64,000 bases of DNA from Symsagittifera roscoffensis. Lineage: Eukaryota > Xenacoelomorpha > Acoela > Convolutidae. The number at the start of each line of letters is the position of its first letter. Position 1 is the first letter of the stretch. The notes under the pieces were generated by a model. It was given only the letters and a program-made list of their open reading frames with translations. It was not told the DNA's origin and searched no databases. Below are positions 31,942-40,655 of this stretch, in pieces. Where the stretch lies: the NCBI RefSeq assembly GCF_963678635.1, contig NC_087066.1, positions 57,306,312 to 57,370,311 on the forward strand, given 5' to 3'. The position numbers were made by a program, and so were the translations under genes.

Positions 31942-34900
31942 AAGTTTAACATTCCAAGAAATTCTTGGATTTTCTTTTTATTTGTTGGTGGTTGAAGTTT
32001 TTGAATAGCGTCAATGCGTGATTTCAATGGAGTGATTGTTTTTCTTTCTATATTATGTCCTAAGAATTTAACTCTTGTCAAAAAGAAGTGTGATTTATCG
32101 GGGGCGGCCTTCAGATTTTCGTTCTGAAGTATTTGGTGATATTTTTCTAAAACATTGAACATCTCGTCTTTTGTTTGTGATTGCATAAAAACATCGTCTA
32201 AATAGGTGATTGCGTTTTTCTTGAGTATTAGTGGTCTAAAAATTTTGCTCATAAAAGCTGAAAATGCTGCTGGTCCTATGGATATTCCATAGAATAAGCG
32301 ATTGAATTCATATTGTTGGTTTCCGATAACAAATTGTGTTAAACGTCGTGATTGTTCATCTAGTGGCATTTGATTGTATGCACTATTCATATCGGCGGTT
32401 GTAAAGTATTTGCCGTTTATTTTTGTTAAAATAACTTGTATTGGTTCAATGGGCCAATTACATTTTGATTCATCTATAAGTGAATTGAGGTATCTAGCAT
32501 CGAGAACGATTTTCAATGATTCTCCTTTAGCTAGTATGATAACAGGGTTGATAAATGTGTTGCCTTTTGGTTGTTCTTCTTTGTTTACTGGTGATATAAT
32601 GTTGTATTGTTCTAAAATGTCGAGTAATCTGTTCACTTTATCATGTAAGTGAATTGGTACTTTACTTGCTCTCTGTTTTTTGAAAACTGCGTCTGGTTTT
32701 AACGGGAGATGTAGTGATGAACTGATTTTGCCAACATCAAATTTTGATGTTGCATAGACTGATGAATATTTAATTAGCTGTTTGGCTAACTTTTCGAATT
32801 CGTCTTGTGTTATTTGTGAATGTTGGAAATTAAACATTGTTAAAAATTTTTGTTGGTCCTCTGTGTAGTTACTTATGTTGAATGTAGGTTTGAAATATGG
32901 AGTTTTTGTGAAATAATCCGTATTTCTGTTTTCGTTACTTATTATATTATTTATAGATAATTCTTCATTAAGAATTGTAGATTGGCAAATATCTAGTAAT
33001 TGGAGTATATTATTTACGCGATAGGCTTTTTCGTGTATTGGTGATATTGTAGCGTTGGTTTCACAATATCCTAAAAGTCCTAAAGGTAATGTTACTTGGT
33101 AAGGTGTGTTGTTATAGACATGTAAGGAAATGATATCGGAATTCGAATTTTTCAAATATTTTATGGATGAGATTGTGATTTTGAAAAATTTGTGAATAGG
33201 TTTGAATTCAAATTCTGACATATAAAATTTTTGTTTGTTTTGTTCTTTATCATATTGGTGAACTTGTTTGATTGAAAAATTATAGATATTTCCTGATAGT
33301 GGTTTTAGGTGTTTTCTTTGTTGGTTAAATATCGGGTAAAATTTTGAAAAGAATGGTGGTTGTTTATTTAATCTTTGAAAAAATGTTAAGGATGTGTCTT
33401 TTGTTTTTGTATATTTATCTTTGATTAATATTTTACTATTTAAGATGTTAATTGTTGGTATATACTTTGAAATAAATGGTATTCCAATGATATTATGTTT
33501 AATATCAGTGATATGGAATATTTGTTTAAATGGCTTATTTAAAATTTTGCTTTGTTCCATTGTTCTGGTGGGGAGGAGAAATAATTGGATTTTTCCGTAG
33601 TTTATCAATGTTGATCCTTGTGCTGTTGCTAAGTTACTGGAGGTTTCAAGAGGTGTTAGCTTTGGGTGTAAAGTTTTTATTTCATTCCATGTGGGGATGT
33701 TTATTATGTTTGATTCTGCTCCTGAATCAATTAAAAAATCTATTTCAAGGTCTGGTGGTTGAAATTCTTTATTTCTTGGGCTTTCTAAGAGAAATGGTAT
33801 TGTCCAAATTTTTTCTTTGGGTTGTTCTTTTTGTATATTTTGATAAATGTGGTTTGTATTCAAGCATTTTGTTTTGGTATTTTTATTGGTTTGATTTGTA
33901 GTGTTAATCTCATTTGTTTCTTGCGTCGTTGGTGTGGAATTTATGGGTGTAGTGTAATAATTTTGAAGAAATTCTGATTGATTTTCATATATGTGTGATG
34001 AAAAGGGTTGTTCATATATGACAGATTCATAGTCATTTTCGACTTTTATCATATTGATAGAAAGAGTGTTTTCAGTATCACTTTCTGAATCTGATGATGT
34101 ACAGTTTATTTGATTGAGTTGTAACGTATCAGTTACTGTGTCATCAATACCTGGAGGGTCTGATGTTGTTTCTGGGTTAGATTGTACTTGATTGATTTGT
34201 CTTTGATGTTTAGGTGTACTACTTCTGTGGCGATTATTAGAATTATTATAGTTATTATTATTCCGGTGTGGTGATTGGGAATAATTTCTATAACGATTAT
34301 TATAACTTGAGTGTCGATTTTGTGAATTATTTCGCGATCTGTTTTGGTAATTATTGTTTGGTCTGTTATAGTTCGATCTATTATATGAGTTATTCCTTGA
34401 TTGATTGTTCGGGTAATTCTGGTTTCGGTTGTTTGAATAACTTCTATTTCGATTATAGGAGTAGTTTCTATTCCTATTGTATGATGAATTTCGTGATTGG
34501 TTGTTTGGATAGTAGTTATTTCTTGATTGGGAATTAGATCTAGAAACAAATCGTTGTGTATTTGAATTTGATCTGGAGTAGTTATTTCGACTATTTGGTC
34601 TATTGTAGTGATTTTGTGATGAATTATTCGTGTTTCTTCGTTCTGGTGATCTTCCTCTATAACTTGAGTTATATGGTGATTGATTTCTTGTATAATTTGT
34701 ATTGTTCGGGAGTGGTTTTCCTGAACTGTTGTTGCTGTAAACTGTTTTGTTCGGTAGATTTTGATCTTTTTTCATGTATTGATAGAATGATTTATTTGGT
34801 TCTTTATATTTTTGAGGTTTATTTTGATTGTCTTGCTGTTTTTGTCTACATTCGGAAATACTATGTCCGTATCGTCGGCAATAATTACACCATTTTTTGA

Positions 34901-35693
34901 AAGATGGTTTGCCTTTAAAGTTTGGGTTCTTTTCATAAATATTGAGTATTTCAGTGATTTTTTCAACGAGGTCTGTCTCTGATTCCTGTATATTATTAAT
35001 ATTAGTGGGAGTCGTTTCAATTCTGTTAACGTATTGTAATTTCAGATTTTCCGTTTCTTCTAGTTTCATCGTGATTTCTGCTTGTTCTAATTTGTCTACT
35101 AGTTTTCGAAAATCTAAATCGGGTTCTCGAATTGAAGAAGGATGGGATGCTCTCTTTTTTATTGCTATTTTCCTTAATTGTGGTGTTAAGGTCATCATTA
35201 AGATTTCTGTCATCTTTGTGTTTTTATAGTCATGTGTATTTAATGAATATGCTTTTCGAACTAGTGTTTCGATTCGTACTGCTATTTGCTTGATGGTTTC
35301 GTTTGGTAATCTGCGAATTTCATTACATAAAACTCTTTGTTGTTGTTTGTTTCTTTCGGAGTCAAACATTTTTGAAAATTCCTGTGTAAACCTTTTCCAG
35401 TTTGATTTTATTTCTAGAGGTAGTACTGAAAACCATTTTTGGGCTGCGCCATCTAAGGTTGTTTGTATTAACGCTGTGCGTCGATGTATCCAGTTTTGAT
35501 GTAGTGGCGTATTAATTGGTTCAGGTCCAATATTTAAAATCAGGTTTGCTGTTACTGCATTTAAATAATCTTCTACAGAGTATTCAGGGTCTGTTCCTGT
35601 GAAAACCATTAAAGGTTTGTTTGATGTTATTGATGATCCACCCATAAGGTATGGATTCATTGTCATTTGTAATGATTCTGCTGCATTTGGCAT
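31938..35693 (-). CDS. gag-pol (5' part): Gag-protease-reverse transcriptase polyprotein (1251 aa)
   Basis: Residues ~30-215 form a retrotransposon Gag capsid-like domain (AAQKWFSVLPLEIKSNWKRF). A CCHC zinc knuckle CNYCRRYGHSISEC is at 269-282. Residues ~300-500 are an extraordinary Asn/Arg/Ser/Tyr-rich tract with SYNRNR and NNRNQN words. The aspartic protease signature DSGA is near 656. RT follows: DARYLNSLID, TADMNSAYNQMPL (motif A, catalytic Asp), GISIGPAAF, and YLDDVF (catalytic YxDD) near 1164. It stops at EFLGMLNF, where other gypsy pol genes continue into the thumb and RNase H. Gag and RT share one frame, so no Gag-Pol recoding is needed; the break comes later, before RNase H. Confidence 0.95.
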   Translation of the reverse strand: MPNAAESLQMTMNPYLMGGSSITSNKPLMVFTGTDPEYSVEDYLNAVTANLILNIGPEPINTPLHQNWIHRRTALIQTTLDGAAQKWFSVLPLEIKSNWKRFTQEFSKMFDSERNKQQQRVLCNEIRRLPNETIKQIAVRIETLVRKAYSLNTHDYKNTKMTEILMMTLTPQLRKIAIKKRASHPSSIREPDLDFRKLVDKLEQAEITMKLEETENLKLQYVNRIETTPTNINNIQESETDLVEKITEILNIYEKNPNFKGKPSFKKWCNYCRRYGHSISECRQKQQDNQNKPQKYKEPNKSFYQYMKKDQNLPNKTVYSNNSSGKPLPNNTNYTRNQSPYNSSYRGRSPERRNTNNSSQNHYNRPNSRNNYSRSNSNTQRFVSRSNSQSRNNYYPNNQSRNSSYNRNRNYSYNRNRSYSNNRNQNYPNNQSRNNSYNRSNYNRPNNNYQNRSRNNSQNRHSSYNNRYRNYSQSPHRNNNNYNNSNNRHRSSTPKHQRQINQVQSNPETTSDPPGIDDTVTDTLQLNQINCTSSDSESDTENTLSINMIKVENDYESVIYEQPFSSHIYENQSEFLQNYYTTPINSTPTTQETNEINTTNQTNKNTKTKCLNTNHIYQNIQKEQPKEKIWTIPFLLESPRNKEFQPPDLEIDFLIDSGAESNIINIPTWNEIKTLHPKLTPLETSSNLATAQGSTLINYGKIQLFLLPTRTMEQSKILNKPFKQIFHITDIKHNIIGIPFISKYIPTINILNSKILIKDKYTKTKDTSLTFFQRLNKQPPFFSKFYPIFNQQRKHLKPLSGNIYNFSIKQVHQYDKEQNKQKFYMSEFEFKPIHKFFKITISSIKYLKNSNSDIISLHVYNNTPYQVTLPLGLLGYCETNATISPIHEKAYRVNNILQLLDICQSTILNEELSINNIISNENRNTDYFTKTPYFKPTFNISNYTEDQQKFLTMFNFQHSQITQDEFEKLAKQLIKYSSVYATSKFDVGKISSSLHLPLKPDAVFKKQRASKVPIHLHDKVNRLLDILEQYNIISPVNKEEQPKGNTFINPVIILAKGESLKIVLDARYLNSLIDESKCNWPIEPIQVILTKINGKYFTTADMNSAYNQMPLDEQSRRLTQFVIGNQQYEFNRLFYGISIGPAAFSAFMSKIFRPLILKKNAITYLDDVFMQSQTKDEMFNVLEKYHQILQNENLKAAPDKSHFFLTRVKFLGHNIERKTITPLKSRIDAIQKLQPPTNKKKIQEFLGMLNF

Positions 35694-35759
35694 TTGAGAA
35701 AAATTTGAAAGTTGGTTTCTTGTTATTTCATGTTGCTGGAGATAATATGGGAGTGGTAT

Positions 35760-37412
35760 TTAATTTTGCATTTGTGATGGTTGATACGAGTGTGCAGTCA
35801 TTGGATTTTGTTGTTGAATTGGTTGAAAAGATTGTGTATTAATTAGATTTTGTTGTTGAATTGGTTGTTGATGTTGTGCATCTATTGGTTGTGGAGAAAA
35901 ATTTCTATGATTTGTACGTGTTTTCTGTATTCCTTGTCTACGATATTCTTGAGTATTTGGTGCAAATATATCTGGTTGTAAGAAATCATCATCTGAGGAT
36001 AAATAATCCATTTGATAAGATGTCTGTTTTTTATTTTTATTTTGTTGAAAAAATGGGTAATTTTCACTGTGATCCTGTGGAGGATTTGTTTGGAAATTTA
36101 TTGAATTAGGTTGGGTCATTGGGTTATCCCAATTTCGAGATCTTGTATATTGGTTAAAATTTCTTTGTGGTTGATTATATGTTTTTGATGGATGTGTATA
36201 ATTATAATTATGGTCTGCAAAGTTGTTTCTAGTGAATGTTTTGCGTGTTTTTGATGGTATTGTCATGGGTCTGTATGTTTGGTAATCCATATGTGAATAT
36301 TTAGGGGCAACCGAAGGTTTAACGGTTGATTGTAAGGTTACCTGTGTTTGTGAAGGATTTGTATTTCTTGGTGTTGTTAAATTTGGGCGTATTGGTGAAA
36401 TACTTTGTTGTGTAGTTGTTGTGTGTACAATTTCTTCATTTATGAAGTGTGATGGTGTCTGGATATCTTGTTGAGTGAGATTCCTAGTTCCATTGAGGTT
36501 TTCATTGTGTATAACTGTAGAGTTTAAACTATTATTTTGTGTATCGGGTAAAAATGTATTATAGTTTAATGGTGTTGCATCAATGGTTAATGGTATTACT
36601 TTTACATAATCTCTTATGTAAGATATCGTACTTATTGCTTGACTTGAGATTGTTTGTGGGAAGCTTATAAATGCGGGATGAGACCATTCGGGGTCCCAAA
36701 CATAATCTGATTGTTCTGTGATAGCGGTATCATCGTTCGAGTTTTGGGGTCTAAAATTTTTTCTTGCTTGTGCAATTAAATCAATATTGTGTGTGAAATA
36801 ATCTATTATGAACCATGCCAAAATTTTTTGTAGATCGTGTTTTGTATGTTGTGAAACGTCGTCTTTCGTGAAATTTTCTTTAATGATGTTTAAATAACTA
36901 GAGAGTAGTGTGATTTCATGTCGTACTCTTAAATGTTTAGATGTTTCTGTCGGTGAGACATTTGTTATTGGGATTTCGTTTTCTAATATCGAAATATAAC
37001 TATATATTATTGCGAAAACTTCATTGGTGAATATGGAGTTTGCTCTTTGTGAGTTATGATATTGGATGCTTTTTATATATTCTGAAAAAACTTTTGAAAA
37101 TTCTAAATCAAGATCGTCTGTTTGAATTGTATATTTTCTATTATTATGGTTTGGTGAGGTGAATTCTATGGAGTAGATTCCATACTGTTGTGTTATGTTG
37201 CATATATCTTTTAAGTAGTGGTCTATGATTTGTCTTTTGATTTTTACATCTGGGAACTCTGTTTTACATGGACTGATTCCGGGTTCAAATAAATTTAATA
37301 GTAAATTTTTGCAAAATATATGCTGTCCTCTATCAGTGGTTGCATCTACTATAAAAGGAAAGATTTCATCATCATCTGGACTTTCTTCACCTGGGGTGTG
37401 CGTTGAGCTCAT
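35760..37412 (-). CDS. Unknown 550-aa ORF upstream of gag
   Basis: ATG at 37412, stop at 35760. Residues 1-260 look folded, with regular hydrophobic spacing (IIDHYLKDICNITQQYGIYS, HDLQKILAWFIIDYFTHNID). Residues 270-550 are Gln/Asn/Pro/Thr/Tyr-rich and disordered, ending with near-repeats (PIQQQNLINTQSFQ, PIQQQNPMTAHSYQ). It has no zinc knuckle and no catalytic motif. It precedes the clearly identified Gag by 66 bases, so it is an extra structural or regulatory protein, or a second Gag-like protein. Ordinary gypsy elements have nothing here. Confidence 0.85.
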   Translation of the reverse strand: MSSTHTPGEESPDDDEIFPFIVDATTDRGQHIFCKNLLLNLFEPGISPCKTEFPDVKIKRQIIDHYLKDICNITQQYGIYSIEFTSPNHNNRKYTIQTDDLDLEFSKVFSEYIKSIQYHNSQRANSIFTNEVFAIIYSYISILENEIPITNVSPTETSKHLRVRHEITLLSSYLNIIKENFTKDDVSQHTKHDLQKILAWFIIDYFTHNIDLIAQARKNFRPQNSNDDTAITEQSDYVWDPEWSHPAFISFPQTISSQAISTISYIRDYVKVIPLTIDATPLNYNTFLPDTQNNSLNSTVIHNENLNGTRNLTQQDIQTPSHFINEEIVHTTTTQQSISPIRPNLTTPRNTNPSQTQVTLQSTVKPSVAPKYSHMDYQTYRPMTIPSKTRKTFTRNNFADHNYNYTHPSKTYNQPQRNFNQYTRSRNWDNPMTQPNSINFQTNPPQDHSENYPFFQQNKNKKQTSYQMDYLSSDDDFLQPDIFAPNTQEYRRQGIQKTRTNHRNFSPQPIDAQHQQPIQQQNLINTQSFQPIQQQNPMTAHSYQPSQMQN

Positions 37413-37797
37413 TTTTTCGTTCGATGACTGTTAATATGTAATTATTAATGTGTCGAATTGGTTGATTCCAATTGTATAAATGTACTGGTTTGTGTTTATA
37501 CTGCTTTTTTATTCTTCTTTTTCCTCTTTTTGATGAATTTGAAGTTGTTTCTGAGTCAGAAAAATATAATTGATCGTGAAGTGGGTAATTTTTATCTATT
37601 GATTCTTTTAGTTTGTAAAGTTCGTCTAAACTGTTGGTTTCTGATTCTGAAAATGCGTTTCGATTTTTTGAAAATCTTTTTCGTGTTATTTGTCTTTGTT
37701 TCGTTATTATTTTTCTTTTTAGTGTTTGTCGTTTTGTTCGAATGTATCCAACTGTTTGTGTATGAGGTGTGATTACAAGGTCGTATTTTTTTGTTAT
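37387..37797 (-). CDS. AUG-less open frame A, 136 codons, basic; overlaps the start of the 550-aa ORF
   Basis: Between an in-frame TAG (37800-37798) and TGA (37389-37387) the minus strand is open for 136 codons with no ATG anywhere in it. The encoded text is very basic in its first third (TKRQTLKRKIITKQRQITRK) and acidic/Ser-rich after that (SESETNSLDELY, SDSETTSNSS), then ends HLYNWNQPIRHINNYILTVI before the stop. Its last 26 bases overlap the ATG of the next ORF at 37412. A different frame over the same DNA (37855-37592) starts with ATG but is Asn/Lys-rich with little structure. Open frame A could be reached by splicing from an upstream AUG, a non-AUG start, or frameshifting from the 87-codon frame. 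I do not recognise a family. Confidence 0.5.
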   Translation of the reverse strand: MTKKYDLVITPHTQTVGYIRTKRQTLKRKIITKQRQITRKRFSKNRNAFSESETNSLDELYKLKESIDKNYPLHDQLYFSDSETTSNSSKRGKRRIKKQYKHKPVHLYNWNQPIRHINNYILTVIERKNELNAHPR

Positions 37798-37855
37798 CTA
37801 TTTCACAATTGTGTAAAACGATTGTTTGTTTATTTCCTAGGTTTTTAAATGACAT

Positions 37856-38503
37856 AAGGTTTAGGATGACGGATGCAAAAGGTTGTTAAATGGTTTCTAT
37901 TTTCTTAAACTGTTAGTTCTTACGATTTTTTGGTTAGCTTAACCTGGGTCTGTTTGTTCAGGGTTGGAGAGAAAAGTATATCGATTCCGAAGAATGATTT
38001 TTTACTTTCTCGTGGCTAGTATAAGTTAAGGTGTTAACTTACTTAATCTTACTTAGGGGTAGTGATTGTTTTCAAGGGTTGGAGAATAGTAAATCGATCC
38101 ACAAGGTTCAGGTATAATTAGAACGCGAGTAGTTCGTTAGATACTATTTTAAACTTACTAAGTCTAAGATTTATCCTGGGTCTGGTAAGAGGGGGGGTCA
38201 AGTGAAGGATGAATAACCGAAGTTCTTCACTGTTTATCCTAATTTGAATGATTAGTTTTGTTTAAAAATTTCTATTAGTCTTGGGTCTTTAGAAAGGGTT
38301 GGGTAGTGAATCGACGTTTGAGGTCGTTAGACACTAATTAAGTGGGTGGGGGAGAACAAAGTTGTTCTGTTTGATCCAAGGATAAGCCTTGATGATCAAA
38401 TTTGAAATTTAATTAAGTAGAAAATGATTTAAGATCCAAGGATAAGCCTTGATGATCTGGTTTTAAAATTAAGTGATTTTAAGTTTTAATAAAATTTTAA
38501 ATG
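37856..38503 (-). promoter_or_regulatory. Retroelement leader with repeated 25-bp stem-loop and degenerate tandem segments
   Basis: A 25-bp sequence containing CAAGGATAAGCCTTG (a 5-bp stem with a 5-base loop) occurs at 38373-38397 and 38433-38457, exactly 60 bp apart. Between about 37960 and 38320 three loose copies of a GGGTTGGAG...ATCGA segment follow each other, separated by GGGTCT words. The region has no long open frame. Its position between LTR and first ORF fits a leader with packaging or dimerisation signals; that role is inferred. Confidence 0.5.
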
Positions 38504-39519
38504 TGTGTAAAGGAAAGATTTAGTGTTTTGATGATATTAGTGGGTTTATGATTGCTGTTATATTTTAGGTGATGGAGCTGGAACAACAGGATGATTTATG
38601 ATTACTAACCATTTATTGTCATGCTACTAATTTTTATTTTTTATTTTTCAATAAATATTTTTCAAACATGTTTTGTATATTACTGCAGAGTTTTAGGAAA
38701 ACGATCTTAGATCTTTTTATCAATCGTTATTGTATATTAATAATTTTGTTTAGCGCCTGAAATGATTTTGAAGATTAACTTCAAGGTTTTATGTTTGCAA
38801 ATGAAAATCTAAATTCATTGCCAGTAGTATTCTAAATATAAAAGTTTGTTCTGGTTTTTGCCTAACTATCATATAGCTATATGGCAAGTTTCTACTTTGT
38901 CGTATGTCGTCTCTGGTTCGAGGTCTTCTTCCAATTCCGGGTAGTTCTGTTATGGTTCGGAATATTGGCTCTGATCTATTGAGTCGTAGAGACATTTCGA
39001 TTAAATTATTGTCGTATAACATTTTGTAAATGTTTTTGTCTAAATTCTAATCTATTTTGGTTAATTCTAAGCTATTAAGGTCTTGTTCGAGACTTATGGT
39101 CGCACCAGATGAGTTAGGACCGAGTTGGTTAACTCATAGAGTAATTTCGGATAGGGTACACCGTCTGCTCGTCACGCTATCTTATTTTCGGCCGGATAGA
39201 TTCGTGCAACTTCTTAGTCTAATACCGATCCTAATCTTACTCTTATACTATCTAGTCTCAGGTTGTTTAACTAGTCTCTGCTAGGCTCAATAGATCTAGG
39301 GTATACTGGTTTATTGCGGCTGCTGAAGTGCTCGGGAGAGTCCAACTAATTTCTAAGTTAAATTCAAATCTCTCTGGTGCTGAAATTACAAGTAACTTCA
39401 GCACTTACAAATAAGTGGGTTGTTAGTTAGATGGATCATGATTGGTTAATATTAAATACTTTACATTGGTAAAATATCTAAATTATCCAATCATAAAATG
39501 TAGTTTAGATCAGGTTCCA
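38504..39519 (-). repeat. 5' LTR of the retroelement (minus orientation)
   Basis: Begins TGGAACCTGATC when read on the minus strand and ends near 38504. An AATAAA lies at 39315-39310. A 13-bp-arm hairpin (39377-39404, one mismatch, 3-base loop) lies upstream of it. CCAAT words sit near the LTR start. The outer ~380 bp (39140-39519) are identical to the other LTR; the inner ~600 bp differ by roughly 10%. I find no convincing primer-binding site just inside it. Confidence 0.9.
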
Positions 39520-39544
39520 GTTTCTAAAATAAAAAATTGAAGTT

Positions 39545-40655
39545 CAGCTAGCCGCTGAGGAGTTGCACTAAACTCCCAGCTCGGACGAAATACAAGAGGC
39601 CATGGAAGAGACGAAAGACGCTGCACCAGGTGTAGACAAAGAAAGGGTCCGTTAATATTGGAAGCGACAGCAGTACTTCAACTGACTGTTCAACACTAGG
39701 GTGAAAAAGTGTTCAACACTAGGGTGAACCAATGGGAAGAGCACGTTAAGCATGGGCCAAATCGTTGCTCTTTTCAAAAAGGGGAACAGGCAGAACTGTG
39801 GCCATTATTGAGGTGTCTGCCTCCTACACATGATAAACCGGACCCTTGCTAGGGTACTAGGAAAACGTGTCAGTATTTCGTCAGAATCCCTCAATATACT
39901 AGACGAAAACCAAAACTGTTTGCGCGCCAGCAGAGCAATGGCAGATGCCACGCAATTGATGACAAGAAAACAAGATAGGGTTTTCTAAGACGAAGAAGGA
40001 ATCCCTATCGGGTCCGACTCAAAAGGGAGGCTCCTGGACGTAGAAAAGGCGTACCCTCGAGTGTCTAAACCAGCCTTATGGGAAATCCTGAGACGCCACG
40101 TCCTGAAAGGGAATTTCCTGATCTGCATTACAGACTTTCATGAATCGTCTGCCTATAGTGTGAAATGAAAAGACATGGACAGTGACACTTGGACACCAGC
40201 AAGAGGCCTCAGGAAAGGGTGTCCTGCATCCCCAGTACTTTTCAACATTCACTATCAAATAGTAACCGAATGAGCAGAGAAAACGCCGAAACAACAACGG
40301 GAACTAGCACAGCAAACAGTAGGCATTCAATAGAAGTGCTTAGCTGGGATTAAACTCCCAAGCAGTACGCAGTCTGGTAAATACAACTCAGACGCCAACA
40401 TAACTCACTTCTTTGTCAATTTTTGCAGACGCCAATATCATCCTGGGCTCTGTATCAGAGCCAGAGAGAGGCAGTCAAGCAGTAAAAGAGGTAATGTTCA
40501 TGTTCCAAGATAATAACGTTGTCTCAAAGGAAGAGAAAGCCTCATTTGGACATGAAACATTAAATGAAATCAGGATGCTATGGAGTTGGACGGACGCAAG
40601 AACTGATGTGCGGAACCCCGTTGAACGCGCGAGGCATTTTCGGGCACGGGTTTGA
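39545..40655 (+). pseudogene. Second LINE RT remnant (different lineage), degraded
   Basis: Fragments read in order: EIQEAMEETKDAAPGVDKE (RT fingers), SLNILDENQNCLRASRAMADAT, LLDVEKAYPRVSKPALWEIL (motif A), then TPARGLRKGCPASPVLFNIH (motif B). From 40424 follow DANIILGS and EIRMLWSWTDARTDV (thumb/connection). Several stops and frame jumps break it, and the YADD region is damaged. The motif set (GLR.GCP.SP.LFN) differs from the PQGSVLGP type at the window start. It begins about 25 bp beyond the retroelement LTR. Confidence 0.82.

Larger units (their letters stand above)
20041..39519 (-). mobile_element. 19.5-kb Ty3/gypsy-like LTR retroelement with envelope-like gene and several unknown ORFs
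   Basis: Two direct repeats of 1013 and 1016 bp (20041-21053 and 38504-39519) bracket minus-strand ORFs for Gag, aspartic protease, RT, RNase H, integrase and a signal-peptide-bearing glycoprotein, plus unknown ORFs. RT-RNase H-integrase order with a GPY/F module after the integrase core is the Ty3/gypsy (Metaviridae) and retrovirus arrangement. At 19.5 kb it is far longer than usual for that group (about 5-10 kb). The ends read TG...CA, but the flanks (TTTAAATT left, GTTTCTAA right) show no clear target duplication. Apart from the pol frame break, the long ORFs are intact, suggesting fairly recent activity, whereas half of each LTR has diverged. Confidence 0.93.

Noticed and set aside
34133-34549. 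Minus-strand 138-codon Ile/Thr/Glu-rich frame within gag
   Set aside because: Shadow of the Asn/Arg/Ser/Tyr-rich Gag tract in another frame; its composition follows from the repeated codons.
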